The notes under the pieces: model-generated
Seen by the model: only the letters and a program-made list of their open reading frames with translations
Database searches by the model: none
Told to the model about the DNA's origin: nothing
Source: Zonotrichia leucophrys gambelii
Taxonomy: Eukaryota > Chordata > Aves > Passeriformes > Passerellidae
Assembly: GCF_028769735.1 (NCBI RefSeq)
Contig: NC_088179.1
Location: forward strand, 806,001-870,000
Length of the DNA: 64,000 bases
Direction: 5' to 3'
Part shown: piece after piece, positions 37,171-48,087 of the stretch
Numbering within the stretch: position 1 is the first letter of the stretch
Layout of the letters: each line of letters starts with the position of its first letter
Program-made: the position numbers and the translations under genes

Positions 37171-37330
37171 CACCAATGCTCTGAAGTTTCAGACTGTTGT
37201 CACATATGTTGTTGCCTTTATAAGCATCCATGTTCACTGAGCTTGTTCAGTGCTTGGCCTGGGAATAAAGACTAATAATTCTATTTTGCCTTTATGTGTA
37301 ACCTTTCAATGGTGCAGCATTTTCCACAAT

Positions 37331-38106
37331 TGGAAGCAAAACTGGAGAGACACAAAACATTGTATGTTCACCTAGAAAATGGGATCTTTTTGTGGCGTTA
37401 GTTGGGTAGGACTCTTCTTCTACCAGCTCTGTAGTGCAGCCTCAATATTGTACCTCCAAGCATCAGAGTGTCTTAGAGGGAATTTCCCTGGTCCCTGTGC
37501 TGTGTTCCAGGCCCCTCAGCAGAGGACATGTGCTCCATAGTTTGTTCCAGCTCCTCATAGGGAAGTTGAGCCACAGGGCTCTGCTGAGAAAGAAGGAGAG
37601 ATAAATAATCTTGTGAAATAAGTTCTTACAAAACTCCCCATCCCATTCAGACTGGTTTTCCCCCAGCCCAGAGACAAGAAACCCCTGGGGACAGATCTCA
37701 GTGGGAGGGAGGAGCTCCCAGACCAGCTCTCTGCCCAAACTCCAGACCCTTTGGGTCAGCAGCAGAGGTCTCAGATGGAATGGATATGAGAGGCAAAAAC
37801 TCAGGGGAAAACAGAAAATCCAAAGAGCAGCTTGTCTTTATTTTGTGACAAAGAGGCTCCGAGAAAGATTAGAGGCTTCTCTGAATTGTAGTTCCAGACA
37901 CTCCTTCAAACCAGCACAATGGCTAAGAACTCATTTGGTTTCCCATTGAATACACAAGTACTTCCAATGAGTTTTGGGGAGCTAACTAATGTGCACTAGA
38001 TTTCTTCTCATGGCTAAGTTCCCTTGGTTGTTAATTCCAGAGTGCTTTGTCACTCAGTGAGGCTCCCCAGGGCTGGTTATATGTTGCACACCCTCAGCTG
38101 CAAGGC
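37331..38106. other. Single-copy or LTR-leader sequence
   Basis: The part to about 37420, including GTGGCGTTAGTTGGGTAGGA, may be leader sequence just downstream of LTR I, but this is weak. The rest shows nothing recognised. Confidence 0.35.
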
Positions 38107-38796
38107 TGTCTTGGTTTGAACAGCCAGGTGTCTGCTTAAGGAAGGCAGGAGCCTCCCCTGAAATGAAAAATGTAAATCCCCTCCCTCCAAATTGTTATAA
38201 TTTGAAATTAAGGGGCTCTCAGGCAGATATGGGAGCAGGAATAACAGTTCTTTACTAGGAAAACTAAAAATACAAGTGCAATAGTAACAAAAAAACCCAC
38301 ACACTGTCAGAGTCAGACCATGCCCTGTCCCCTGTGTGTCAGGGCGGTGTCCCAACCCCATCCCCTGGGGGCTCAGCCCTCCTGCAGGGCCAGCTGTGTC
38401 TCTGCTGCAGCACGGATCCTGCACAAGGGGGGAGTTTTCCTCTGCAGCTCCAGGGCTGCTGCAGATGGGCCTGGGCTCCCTCTGGCCATGCAGGGCAGCA
38501 GAAAGCTGCTCCTCTGGCAATGCAGGGGGCAAAGGCTGCTGTGCTGTGCCAGGCTCAGATTGGATCCAGGAGGAATGCTTGGCTCCTCCCCTGGGCGGAG
38601 CATCTCCCCATGGGATGCTGGGATTGGATCAGCCCTGCAGGGACACTCAGTGGCCATGGACAGCAGAGATCTCCTGGAGGGAGGGTTGGCTGGGGGAGAG
38701 ACAAAGAAAAAACTGCCCCATGGACAGCAGAGAACTGCCCCAGCTCTGACAGATGGCAAATCAAACACACACCCTCATTTCCACCCTGAGACAACA
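38107..38796 (-). mobile_element. Solo LTR, family C, copy 1
   Basis: The + strand starts TGTCTTGGTTTGAAC and ends GAGACAACA. In sense (minus) orientation the end region reads CCTAGTAAAGAACTGTTATT, a polyadenylation-like region, then U5 sequence to CAAACCAAGACA. The 38420-38690 stretch is about 97% identical by eye to 56400-56670. GC-rich frames of 130-160 codons on both strands here recur in the other copy and are repeat by-products. No primer-binding site follows, so it is a solo LTR. Flanks do not match. Confidence 0.82.
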
Positions 38797-38822
38797 GGTC
38801 AGTAATAAATACATCTGAACTA

Positions 38823-39023
38823 TTCATAACTTTCTGTGACAAACAGAACCCAAATAGGAGAATGGATTCTGTATCTCTGCTCTTATCATCAGCACCAGGT
38901 CCAGGAGGTTCTGCTGGAACAATTCTGCCCCATCATTCCCCACGGGATACATTTGAGGCACCTGCTACGGTTTGCAATGAGGTTGAAAAACTATTTGTGT
39001 AAATTTTTAGGGCTAAATTTAGT
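38823..39023 (+). repeat. Dispersed repeat J, copy 2
   Basis: Pairs with 32063-32263: same length, same orientation, about 90% identity, no gaps. It starts 26 bp downstream of the family C LTR. The overlapping frame starting at 38836 is open in both copies. Confidence 0.85.
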
Positions 39024-41563
39024 GACTTCTGCATCTCAGCCTTTTCCCGGGGCATCTGTGTGTGCACAAAAGCCAGCCATACATATTTATTACTGGGATG
39101 GAACAATAATTAGGAAATGTTTCATTTGAATTATGCTCCTCATGCTGTTGCTTGGTGTTGTGCACAAATATATCAGGCAGCACACAGGACTTGGTTGCAA
39201 TGGCATAGAAAGAGAAGAAATCTCTCTGGTAGGTGCAGAGTCTCCAAACAGATCACAGTGATAGCTTTTATCATGCTCTTTCTTCATCCCTTTTCCCGTA
39301 GGTCAAGACTCAAGCCATTGATGCAATATCCCAGAAATAACATTTCAGTCTATTCCCAGATGACATCCTCAGCTGTGTGCTTGGAGCCACTTGCACATAA
39401 ATTACAGGGAAAGCTTATAGGAGCATAAAGTATTTTCAGTAAAACCTAAACCCTTTGACTTTTAAGCTTGCTCATGACAAACATCCCAACTACCAAAAAA
39501 CTAGAGCACATCCTCAGAGAACAGAATCTTTCAGTCTTCATAATCATTTAAAAAGAGAAAGATGTCACAGACAGGATGGTTAGAAATGAGCAGCCTCTTG
39601 AATGCCAGTATATCATGGTATCCAAGCAAGTAGATGACTTTCTCAAGATTTAATCCTGCTTTTTTTTTTTTTGCACATCTCTAATTAAAACTGAAGAGTA
39701 AAACATAGATTTTGTGCTTAAAACATATAAAAATATATATGCACACATACATTTATTCATGCATTTATAGAAAAGAATTAACATGAAAATGTGTTCTTCA
39801 CTGGAATTCTAATGCCTCCAACAGGAAAAGCTATCAGATTCTTGAATTATCCTTCTCTGACAATATCATAAACCTGAAGAACTACTTAGACTAAGTGCTT
39901 GCTTTTACATGGCTAAATTTAGGTAGGATGATTCACTCCTAAGAGCTGGATTTGCATAACAAGACAATGGCAGTTAAGCACCTAAATGCCTACAGCATAT
40001 TTTCCAGCTTCCTTACATCCCAAAGCTGTCATTGATCTCTGTGCAACATAAATCCCAGAAAACCAAACCCCATTTGTGGATACAAAACATCCATGTTGCA
40101 AAGGCATGGCCCTAAAATTTAGTTTTTCATTGTGAACCCATTTGCAGTGATGATTCCCACACTGTAATTAACAATTTCCCCCCTCAACAAAAGAGCCCCA
40201 GGAGGTCTGCACAAGGAGGTGAATGATGGAATCCTTGTCAATGCAACCTTGATGGAATTAGATTGCCCCCAGAGCATACCAGGGCCTCTTTAGTTGGGAT
40301 CAATCCTCAACACAGAGGCCTAAAGCAATGCAAAGCACTTCTCTTGAAGAGAAGGAAAGTAGAAATGGAACTTTATGTGCTTTGAATATGTGGCCGGGGT
40401 AGGGAAAGCCTTTTTCACTGATTTAGTTAAGTTAAAAATAAATATTTTCTTTGAAGTCTTCCTTGACATGCCTCAAGTTACAAGATTATTTCACAAAAGC
40501 TAATGCAGTCAAATAATGCATCCAGAGCCTGTTGCTCCTTGCTTTCAAAGACTCTCAGGCATCCTCATGGGAGCATGCCTAGTAAAAGTAACATTTTCTC
40601 CAGTTAACCAGAAAATAGAAACCCAAGGACAACCCGTCCAAAACCAGCATCAATTTCACAGAATGACAACTTATGTGTTTGGAAGGAGCATTACAGCATT
40701 ACAGAAGCTTTGCTTTTTGTGTATCTGTAGGACTGACAAAGTCAAACTAATAAATAACCATAAATCAGCTTATAAATGTTTCTTCACCTTTGCATTCTCT
40801 GTGTACTGTGGCTGGTTTGGTGGCAAACAACTGAGCTTTGCTACACCTGTGAGACCCTGGGTTTCTCAGCTCTCCAGGACTGCCCAACGCACAAGCACTC
40901 TTGCTCTTGAAGCCTACAGGTTTCATTTTAGGTTCAATTTAGGTTCAAACAGGCTCTCTAGCCAAACTTGCAGAAACTGCCTCCTTTCCTTCCTTAGCCT
41001 ACCTTCAGATCACGTGTTCACAAGTTTGTTGTTTTGAAGAAATAAGCCACAGGCTGAGCAGAACATATGAAGCTGTTCCCTTTAGTGTTTTAAACAATGC
41101 AGGTGCTATGAGTGAGCACTTGTCTCTGTTTCCTCCATACTCAGATCCATCGGGGGTTGATCCTTATCCTTTGAGCACACTAGGACATGTCCTCTCTGCT
41201 CCCATTTCTTTCTGAACAGTTTTGGGATTGAGTTCAGGTTTCCACAATAGCAGTGAACCCTTTAGTGAAGAGAAGGGGTCTGCTCTGTCAAAATCTGCTC
41301 TCACTGTGTCCTCCCAGCCTGGCAATTCCATTTTCTGCCAGGACATCAGCTGCTCACTCACCCACCTGGGATTTGCCCTGGGCACTAGCCAGCTCTTTGA
41401 ACAGGAATGTGTCCTTGGGACTGAGAGCTTATCAGGGCTGTCCAGCCCTGCTCTGTGAGCCTTGTGCAAGGAGGGGAATCTCTCCTGACACTGCCAGTGA
41501 TCTCTGGCCACAGGGCTGTAGCCACATTTCCCTTCACAGAGAAAAACAAGGCACAACTTCCCA
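39024..41563. other. Single-copy sequence, no feature recognised
   Basis: About 2.5 kb, AT-rich up to 40.5 kb. The 173-codon + frame at 40516-41037 and the 149-codon minus frame at 41164-41613 have no known domain. A T run occurs at 39660-39672. A small GTTCAATTTAGGTTCAA duplication lies near 40930. Confidence 0.5.
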
Positions 41564-41975
41564 AGGATTTTCTGGGATTCACATTCTCTGAACCTCTGAG
41601 AAAGAAAAAACAATTCTTATCTCATTTACTGCTCCTGTGTTGTTCACAAGTGGAATGCATTGTGGAAGATTGTTTACCTGAACAGAATTGGTGATTGGAT
41701 TCTGGTGTGAGCGTTGTGATTCACTGACCAATTGAATCCAGGTGTGTGGGGACTGTGGGCTGGCTTCTAGCCACGAGATTCTAGGCAGTTGAGTTGGGTG
41801 CTTGGATGTAATGAAATTCAGATGGAATATAATATAGAGTAAATATAATATAATAGTTACAAATATAATTTACGTAAAAAATATAATTAAATATAAGTAA
41901 ATATAATAAGTGTAATAAAGCAATTAATTAGTTTTCTGATAAGATGGAGTCCTCATCATCATTCCTCCCAGACGT
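41564..41975 (+). mobile_element. LTR, family A (older subtype), internally deleted near its start
   Basis: GGATTCACATTCTCTGAA begins the family match, but the CCTGGGAAGCTGAGAAG block is missing and the sequence jumps to CCTCTGAGAAAG. It then follows the family through TTATCTCATTTACTGCTCCT, the CCAATTGAATCCAGGTGTG block, an AT-rich stretch with TATAATAT units, and AATTAGTTTTCTGATAAGAT, ending near CATCATTCCTCCC. No target duplication was found. Confidence 0.7.
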
Positions 41976-42001
41976 CAGGCAAAAATATCACTGATAGAGG
42001 G

Positions 42002-42153
42002 TTTTTCCTCAAATACATGAATTCTTAGTTTGTTGTAGATAATTTCTACCAGATGATAGTAACAGGAGCACAAGTGGAAATGAGAGAACAGCAGACTTGA
42101 ACAGAGGTTATTAAGCACTTTTTCGCTATGGGAAGCAATAATGGGTTGACTTA
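42002..42153. repeat. Dispersed repeat H, copy 1
   Basis: About 150 bp matching 44559-44711 in the same orientation at roughly 85-88% identity, including AATTTCTACCAGATGATAGT and AGGAGCACAAGTGGAAATGA. I do not recognise the family. It begins soon after the family A LTR that ends near 41975. Confidence 0.8.
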
Positions 42154-43476
42154 AGAGGTTCTGGTGGAGATGTAGAGAAGGTTTTGCTCTCAAGGATGGC
42201 CAGGCACAGGGCAAAGTGCAGCACCAAGCACTGCAGGCTGACAACAATGCATGCACATGCAGTGTGCAGTCACTGTGCACACCTGCACTGACAACCATTC
42301 CTAAAGAGGAGCATCTCTTTCATAGCAGCAGTTTTCTGTGGTAACTGAATTTCTGAGCATTTTTGCGCCAACTCATTCTTCAAACCTTGACCCTGCACCA
42401 CCTGTGGGTGTAAGGAAGCATTTGGTACCTGCTGCTTTGGTATCCAGGTGAAAAACAGTGAACATCCAACTTTGTGTCATTCTGGTCCATGATCCATTGC
42501 TTAAACAGAAATTGGGTTTTCCCTGAAATCTGGTTTCATTACCAGATTAGACCCTCTCCCAAGAAATATGTAAATGAGAGGACTAAAACTGTATGGATTG
42601 GTACCTGTCACAGAATTGGTGCTGTCCCAGTGAATTATCATTTATGAACACTGGACAGATCTGAGTAAAATAAACCTTAAGACATCTCAGAAATAATAAG
42701 GGATATGCAGCATGTGTCCTTAATAACCTACTGTAGTGAGCTCAGCTACTGTCTCTTAATACTGAATATTCATGAAGTCATTAAATGAATAATTGGGATA
42801 CATTTACACTTTATTACTGTTATGGAATAGCCTGGGCACCTTAATAAGATGCTGATGATTCATTTTGGCATGACAGGGAGAGGGTGCAGAGGGAATTTGT
42901 CAGTGTGACTAGCTAATGCAAAAATAATTGTTCCATTTTCCAACTTTAATGTCTAGAAAGACACTGATGTTTGAGAGTGATTCTGCCTCACAGTCCCTTT
43001 CAGTGGGTATCAGAGACTTGTACAGAGCCAGGGCTCTTTCTGTGTCTCAGTAAATAAAGAACTGGGGGAGAGCAGGCAGAAAAACTCCCCCCAAAAAATT
43101 CAGAAATGACTAAGAGCTCCTGTATGGTGCAGATCAATTCTGATGCACTTGATAAATTAGAGGGATTAGATAAGTAATCTGATTAGACTGTAATAGTCAT
43201 GGAAGGAGCTTTCCATCACAGTGAGACCTTGACTCTCAAAATATAATGAAACTTTTATGGATCAATTTAATTATAAGTGAGCTATACAAATATTTACCAT
43301 GGTTAGATATTGAAAAGTTACATTCCTCTACTGTAAGTCGGCTCCATGAATAGATCTGCTGTAGAGATATAAACAGATTTCCAAAGCCAGTAGAAATGAA
43401 AATTTAAATGAAAACTAGATTTAAAACCAGTGTTGACTCAATCCAGTGTGCTTATGTTTGTGATTTTTAGTCATGG
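42154..43476. other. Single-copy sequence, no feature recognised
   Basis: About 1.3 kb, AT-rich, with no frame over 110 codons and no repeat recognised. Confidence 0.5.
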
Positions 43477-43743
43477 TGGTGCCTTTTTGGGGCTACCTAA
43501 TAACAGAGACAGACAAAATTAGGAGAATAAAAAGCAGATATATTTATTGAAGGGGCTTCAGGTACATTTAGGGCAGATAAAGCCCCTCAGGGGCTACACT
43601 CAGAAATGGCTCACATGTTTTCACACTTTTATAAGTTTGCTCCATTTGCATATTGGGGGTTAATCTGCCAATTCCAGCTTCAGGTAATGAAGCCATGTAC
43701 CCCAAATTTGCTCCCCCAACTCACTTTCATTTCCATCTCTGGG
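43477..43743 (-). mobile_element. Truncated LTR, family B, copy 3
   Basis: The + strand starts TGGTGCCTTTTTGGGGCTACC and follows family B through TATTTATTGAAGG (AATAAA on the minus strand), TTTATAAG and GGTAATGAAGCCATGTACCC. It stops abruptly after CCATCTCTGGG, so the sense 5' third is missing. Copy 4 lies 54 bp downstream in the same orientation. Confidence 0.82.
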
Positions 43744-43797
43744 CAGATATTAAATCTGACCTTCTGACTTGCCAGAATGCAGTAACTTTGGTACCTC

Positions 43798-44255
43798 TGA
43801 TGCCTTTTTGGCATCTAAGATACCTTTTTGGTATCTAAAAACAGAGGCCAGACAGAATTAAGGGAATGAAAGCAGTTCTATTTATTGAAAGAACTTCAGG
43901 TATATTTAGAGCAGATGAAGGCCCCCAGGGGCTACACCCAAAAATGGATGATGGGTTATAGGTTTCACACTTTTATAAGTTTGGGGCATTTGCATATTGG
44001 GGGTAAAACTGAAAATTCCAGCTTCAGGTAATGAAGCCATGTACCCCAAGTTTGCTCCCCCCAACTCACTTTGGTTTCCATCTCTGGGGCCTGAGGCAGT
44101 GAGGTGTCCTTGATTGCCAGGCCTGGAGAGGAATTGTTGTGTCTGCCCAAAATGGGAAAGCAGCAGCTCACACTGTGTGTGGAGTTTGGAGTTACACACT
44201 AAAGAACTGCAGGATTACAAATACATGAAAAATATAAAAGCCAAAATCCCAAGGC
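43798..44255 (-). mobile_element. LTR, family B, copy 4, nearly complete
   Basis: The + strand starts TGATGCCTTTTTGGC with a small local duplication (GGCATCTAAGATACC then GGTATCTAA). It runs through the whole family to AAAATCCCAAGGC, but the final ATCA is replaced by TCCCC, so the sense 5' terminus is damaged. Sense minus carries TTATAAAAG (about 43975) and AATAAA (about 43880). Confidence 0.82.
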
Positions 44256-44558
44256 TCCCCAGTGGGTGTCAGTGAAAAGTGAGTGTGGCACACACACAGA
44301 GCACACAGAGCAATGAGGATCCAAGCCTTGAGGCTGCTCGTACACAAGGATTTCCAGACCATGCACTCTACATCTGGCAGGCAGTTCACATTGTCTGTCT
44401 TTGATAAATAGCACTTATTAAAGAGCTAGAAATTTCTCCTTCCCAGAGAAGCTGTTTCATACATTTTTCAATCTTTAGGTGAAATGAAAAAGTTTAATGA
44501 AAAAGCCCCCATTCAAAAAGCCATGAAAATGCCTCCCCCAATGATCTTCCACCCAATG

Positions 44559-44711
44559 TTTTCCTCAAGTACATAAATTTTTAATTTGTTGTAGGTAATT
44601 TCTACCAGATGATAGTACCAGGAGCACAAGTGGAAATGAAAGAACGGCAGACTTGGAACAGAGGTTATTGAGCACTTTTTCACTATGAGAAGCCTTAACG
44701 AGTTGACTTTA
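44559..44711. repeat. Dispersed repeat H, copy 2
   Basis: Second copy of the 150-bp repeat at 42002. The minus-strand frames through both copies stay open and share a run of about 30 similar residues, which may be chance or an old coding remnant. Confidence 0.8.
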
Positions 44712-45180
44712 GGCAAGGCTGTCATGGCAAGGGAGGCCAGACAGCCCTGCAGGGATGGGCACAAAGCTGATTTTCCTGAGGGGCACAAAAACACCCCCGA
44801 GAAGGAGAGCACAGTGCCTGTGTCACATCTGCAGAGAGGAAAACACCCTGCTTCCATGGGGGACAGGGAAAATCTGGGATTTCCTCTGGGAAGATTTTCA
44901 GGGATACAGAATATAATTTATACCTCCAATTTGTCTAGTTAGCAATATTGAAAGCCTAAAAATATAGGGGTTTTTTGTCTTCCCTCCCATATTGTTGATG
45001 GTGCTCATGTGCAATGCAGCAGCATTGTTGTATCATATAAATCCAAGATTTCTGAAGGAGTTTTTCATATCCTGTGGTTTTGGAGAGAGGACCTCTATAG
45101 CTTCTCCAGAATGTGGGTAAATGGCCTAAAATGTGATGTGTTTTAGTGAATGGTTGGAAAAGCAGAAAAGACTATAAGGG

Positions 45181-45226
<46 letters not shown>
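45181..45226. repeat. (AAT)n microsatellite
   Basis: Fourteen or so AAT triplets. The sequence directly after it (CTTTTTGTCACTTAGCAAGACTCATCA) resembles the sequence after the microsatellite at 47.97 kb. Confidence 0.93.
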
Positions 45227-47800
45227 TCTTTTTGTCACTTAGCAAGACTCATCAACAGCACTCACAAGGCTTTGCACAAGGATTTATCACATCATCTCTC
45301 TTTCTTAGATGAGGAAAGAGGGGCTTACAAAAAAGCAATTTTCCAAGTGCTAATAATGAATCAGTGGATGAATGGGGGATAGGGTTTGAGTTTTGATTCC
45401 AGGATGCCTCTGGCCAGAACCAGAGCTGGAAAATAGCAGCTCAGCAATTAGAACACCTGGGTGTTTTTCCTATTTGTTTAGGGAAAGTGCTAATTATTTT
45501 CAGATACATTTTCATTATTCTTTTTCCCTTATGACATTGACATTTCTAAAGGGGACCAACCAAATTATCCATTATGAAATATTTGACCTGAAACAAAACA
45601 TCACATTTACTTTGTGTGGGCACTTGGTGAGGCAGCATATTGAAATGAAAACTGGAGCTTCTAACTTGTTTTGAAAAGATGCTCCAGCTTTTAGCAAAAT
45701 CACAGGATTTGGAGTCTGGCTTCCTGGGGAAGAGCATCCTGAAAAGTGGCTGATTATGTGTGTGCCCCTGTGCTTGAGTCTGTCCTCAATCATTTTTGAG
45801 CTGTGCATCTCTCAGTTGAGAACATTTTTAGTGATCTGCCCACAGTGTATCAGTGGAGTGTGGAAATATCTTCAATATGTTCAATGTGTGCAAAACAGTG
45901 GCTGGTGCTGATCCTGTGCCTCTGTGTTCCAACATCCTCCTTCCACTGCAGCTGAAATCAATCTTGAGGCAATTTCTCCTGTTTCCAAATGAAAAGGAAA
46001 TCTTCACATTCTGCAAAATGCAGCTATTGATCAGGCTCTAACCAGAGAAATCCTTTTGAAATGAAATTCCAATGAAGCAGTAAAACTTACTGCTTTAGCA
46101 AGTTTACAGTGCAAAACTTACTTGATAATGCAATAAAATGTTATCTCAGTCATGGAACAGATTTGAGGGTACCTTTTAAATGAATTAGTGTTTCTTCTTT
46201 GCAGAAACTCCAGTGCCAAGTCAGATGCAAGCTTATTCCAAAAATACAGATCTGGTGCAAGGTTATCCTTGTGAGGAATATTTATTCTTTTAGAGCTATT
46301 ATTAATTTCTACTGTAACTCCTCACAGTGGCAGAAAGCTTCAGTACTGGAAAAAACTGGAGGAAGGGCTGAGATCAAATTTAGTTTTAAAATGTATATTA
46401 GTAAATTTAAAGTGATTTTTCTGGAAAAATTAGGCTTGTCAACAATATACTTACATGTTAAAGAGAAATGTCTTAGCATTAGAAAACTTATTACCATCAT
46501 CTGGATTTTTAAAATAAAATATTCATAAAGCCAGATCTGAATTTCAAAAAGAAAAATAGCCTTTAAATTCTAAAGTAATATATTCTCCCATCTCATTAAA
46601 AAGCAGAAATCTATCTTGGATCTTATATGCTCTTCCTCATTACAAGACTATTTATATAACACTCTGATAGACATCAGCTCTTCTTGGGCTTACAGCCCTT
46701 GAAAATCATATAAAATACTTTCCTCACTGTTTTAGCCTATATAACTAATTTTCTATTATTTATAGCATACAAGAGCTCGACTCTCAAGGTCACACTCCAA
46801 AGAAGGTTTTGTTATATCTCAGAATTCCAATCAGCTGAAAGAAAAAAAACCACCACAGAAAACACAGTGAAGGCAATCAAGAACATAATATGGGTTTGGT
46901 AAATGCTTTTCAAGGGTGGAGAGTTACTGAGGAGCTTTTTAGCTAAGGCTTTGCTTTAATGGTACATTTAGCTCATGCCAAATTGCACTGGGCTGCAGTG
47001 AATGTCCGTGTGATGTGCATGTAACTACCCAAGAAATTCATTCTGACAGTTCTTTTTTTTTTTTTTTTTTGCAGAAATACCCTAAGACAAAAGGAGACCT
47101 TGGAGCTCTCCCTGCTTTGTATTTTTGCATTCTGACTGCTGCTTCCCCGAGGTGCATGTCCAGGCATTAATCTCAGGAAAGGTTTCACGGCAGTGCATTA
47201 TTCCAGGAGGGCAGAGCTAAGGCAGAGCTCACTCTGCAGTCACTGCTGGGTGCCAAACATTTACCACAGTGCACCAGATTTTAACCCTGCAGGCTCTGTG
47301 AGGATGCAGGCATGACTTTGTGGGAGGGACAAAGAGGATGTGAAGTCCAAGATTGGAAGGTCTGGCTTTGGAGAGCAGCTCTATGCTTGGCACACACACA
47401 CTGTGTTCTCTTTACAGCAGAATTAAATGGAAAAGGACTGTGCTATGCGCTGTGGAGCTCTGGAAATTTCTATCTGGATGCAAACTGGCTTGGACTTGAA
47501 CACAAAGCATAAAATAAAAAACGGGAATGCGAAAGGTCAAGATCACACTGGAGTTCAGCCCCCTCCAGAGAAGAGGAACTCATTAGACACAGAACATCCC
47601 TCCAAGCTCCAAAGGGGCTAAGGCTGCCTGTCACTGTACAACGAGCAACCATGGCACTGGTAGGAATCTGCCAGGAGAAAAGCCACCCTAATTCCAAGTC
47701 ATCAAACATTCCATGTCATCCAAGTCATCAAAATGGTATTATTTCTAAAACAAATAACTAGGTAACTAACTAACCAAATGGGTAAATTCAATTGTTGATG
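45227..47800. other. Single-copy sequence with a T run
   Basis: About 2.6 kb, AT-rich. A T run lies at 47053-47071. Frames reach 109 codons (46199-46528), unrecognised. Nothing else supported. Confidence 0.5.
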
Positions 47801-47874
47801 ATGTTGTTCTTACCCTTCTATAAATACCCCATTCCTCTCTGTTGAAGATTTTATGCTGTCATAATAATAACAAT

Positions 47875-47966
<92 letters not shown>

Positions 47967-48087
47967 TAATTTTTAAAGCCTTTTTGCCACATAGTAAGAC
48001 TCAGCAGCAGCAATTTTTGGATGTTGTTCTCATCCTTCTATAAATACCCCATTCCTCTCTCTCTGTTGAAGATTTTATGCTCTCGTA
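47801..48087. repeat. Direct duplication of about 65 bp flanking a microsatellite
   Basis: ATGTTGTTCT...CATAA at 47801-47863 recurs at 48021-48087, 220 bp downstream, with a few substitutions and one extra CTCT in the second copy. Between them lie the triplet microsatellite and about 50 bp of other sequence. The arrangement could be a tandem duplication of 220 bp with later array growth. Confidence 0.88.
47862..47971. repeat. Compound (AAC)n(AAT)n microsatellite
   Basis: Starts as AAT/AAC mixed triplets, then about 15 AAC triplets, then about 16 AAT triplets with one AAC near the end. The minus frame over it reads only Cys and Tyr runs. Confidence 0.96.

Larger units (their letters stand above)
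36402..37330 (+). mobile_element. Complex LTR I with duplicated U3 units and a nested insertion
   Basis: About 2.7 copies of a 168-184 bp unit (marker CTTGGCACT at 36422, 36606 and 37054) are followed by CTTTATAAGC (about 37215) and GGGAATAAAGAC (about 37260). This order, repeated upstream elements, TATA box, then polyadenylation signal, indicates a + strand LTR with duplicated enhancer-like sequence in U3. A 274-bp element interrupts the second unit. Start (TGTCAGGATCC) and end are estimates; no outer target duplication was confirmed. Confidence 0.65.

Noticed and set aside
40516..41037. 173-codon + strand open frame
   Set aside because: No known motif; residue composition looks like random translation of AT-rich DNA.
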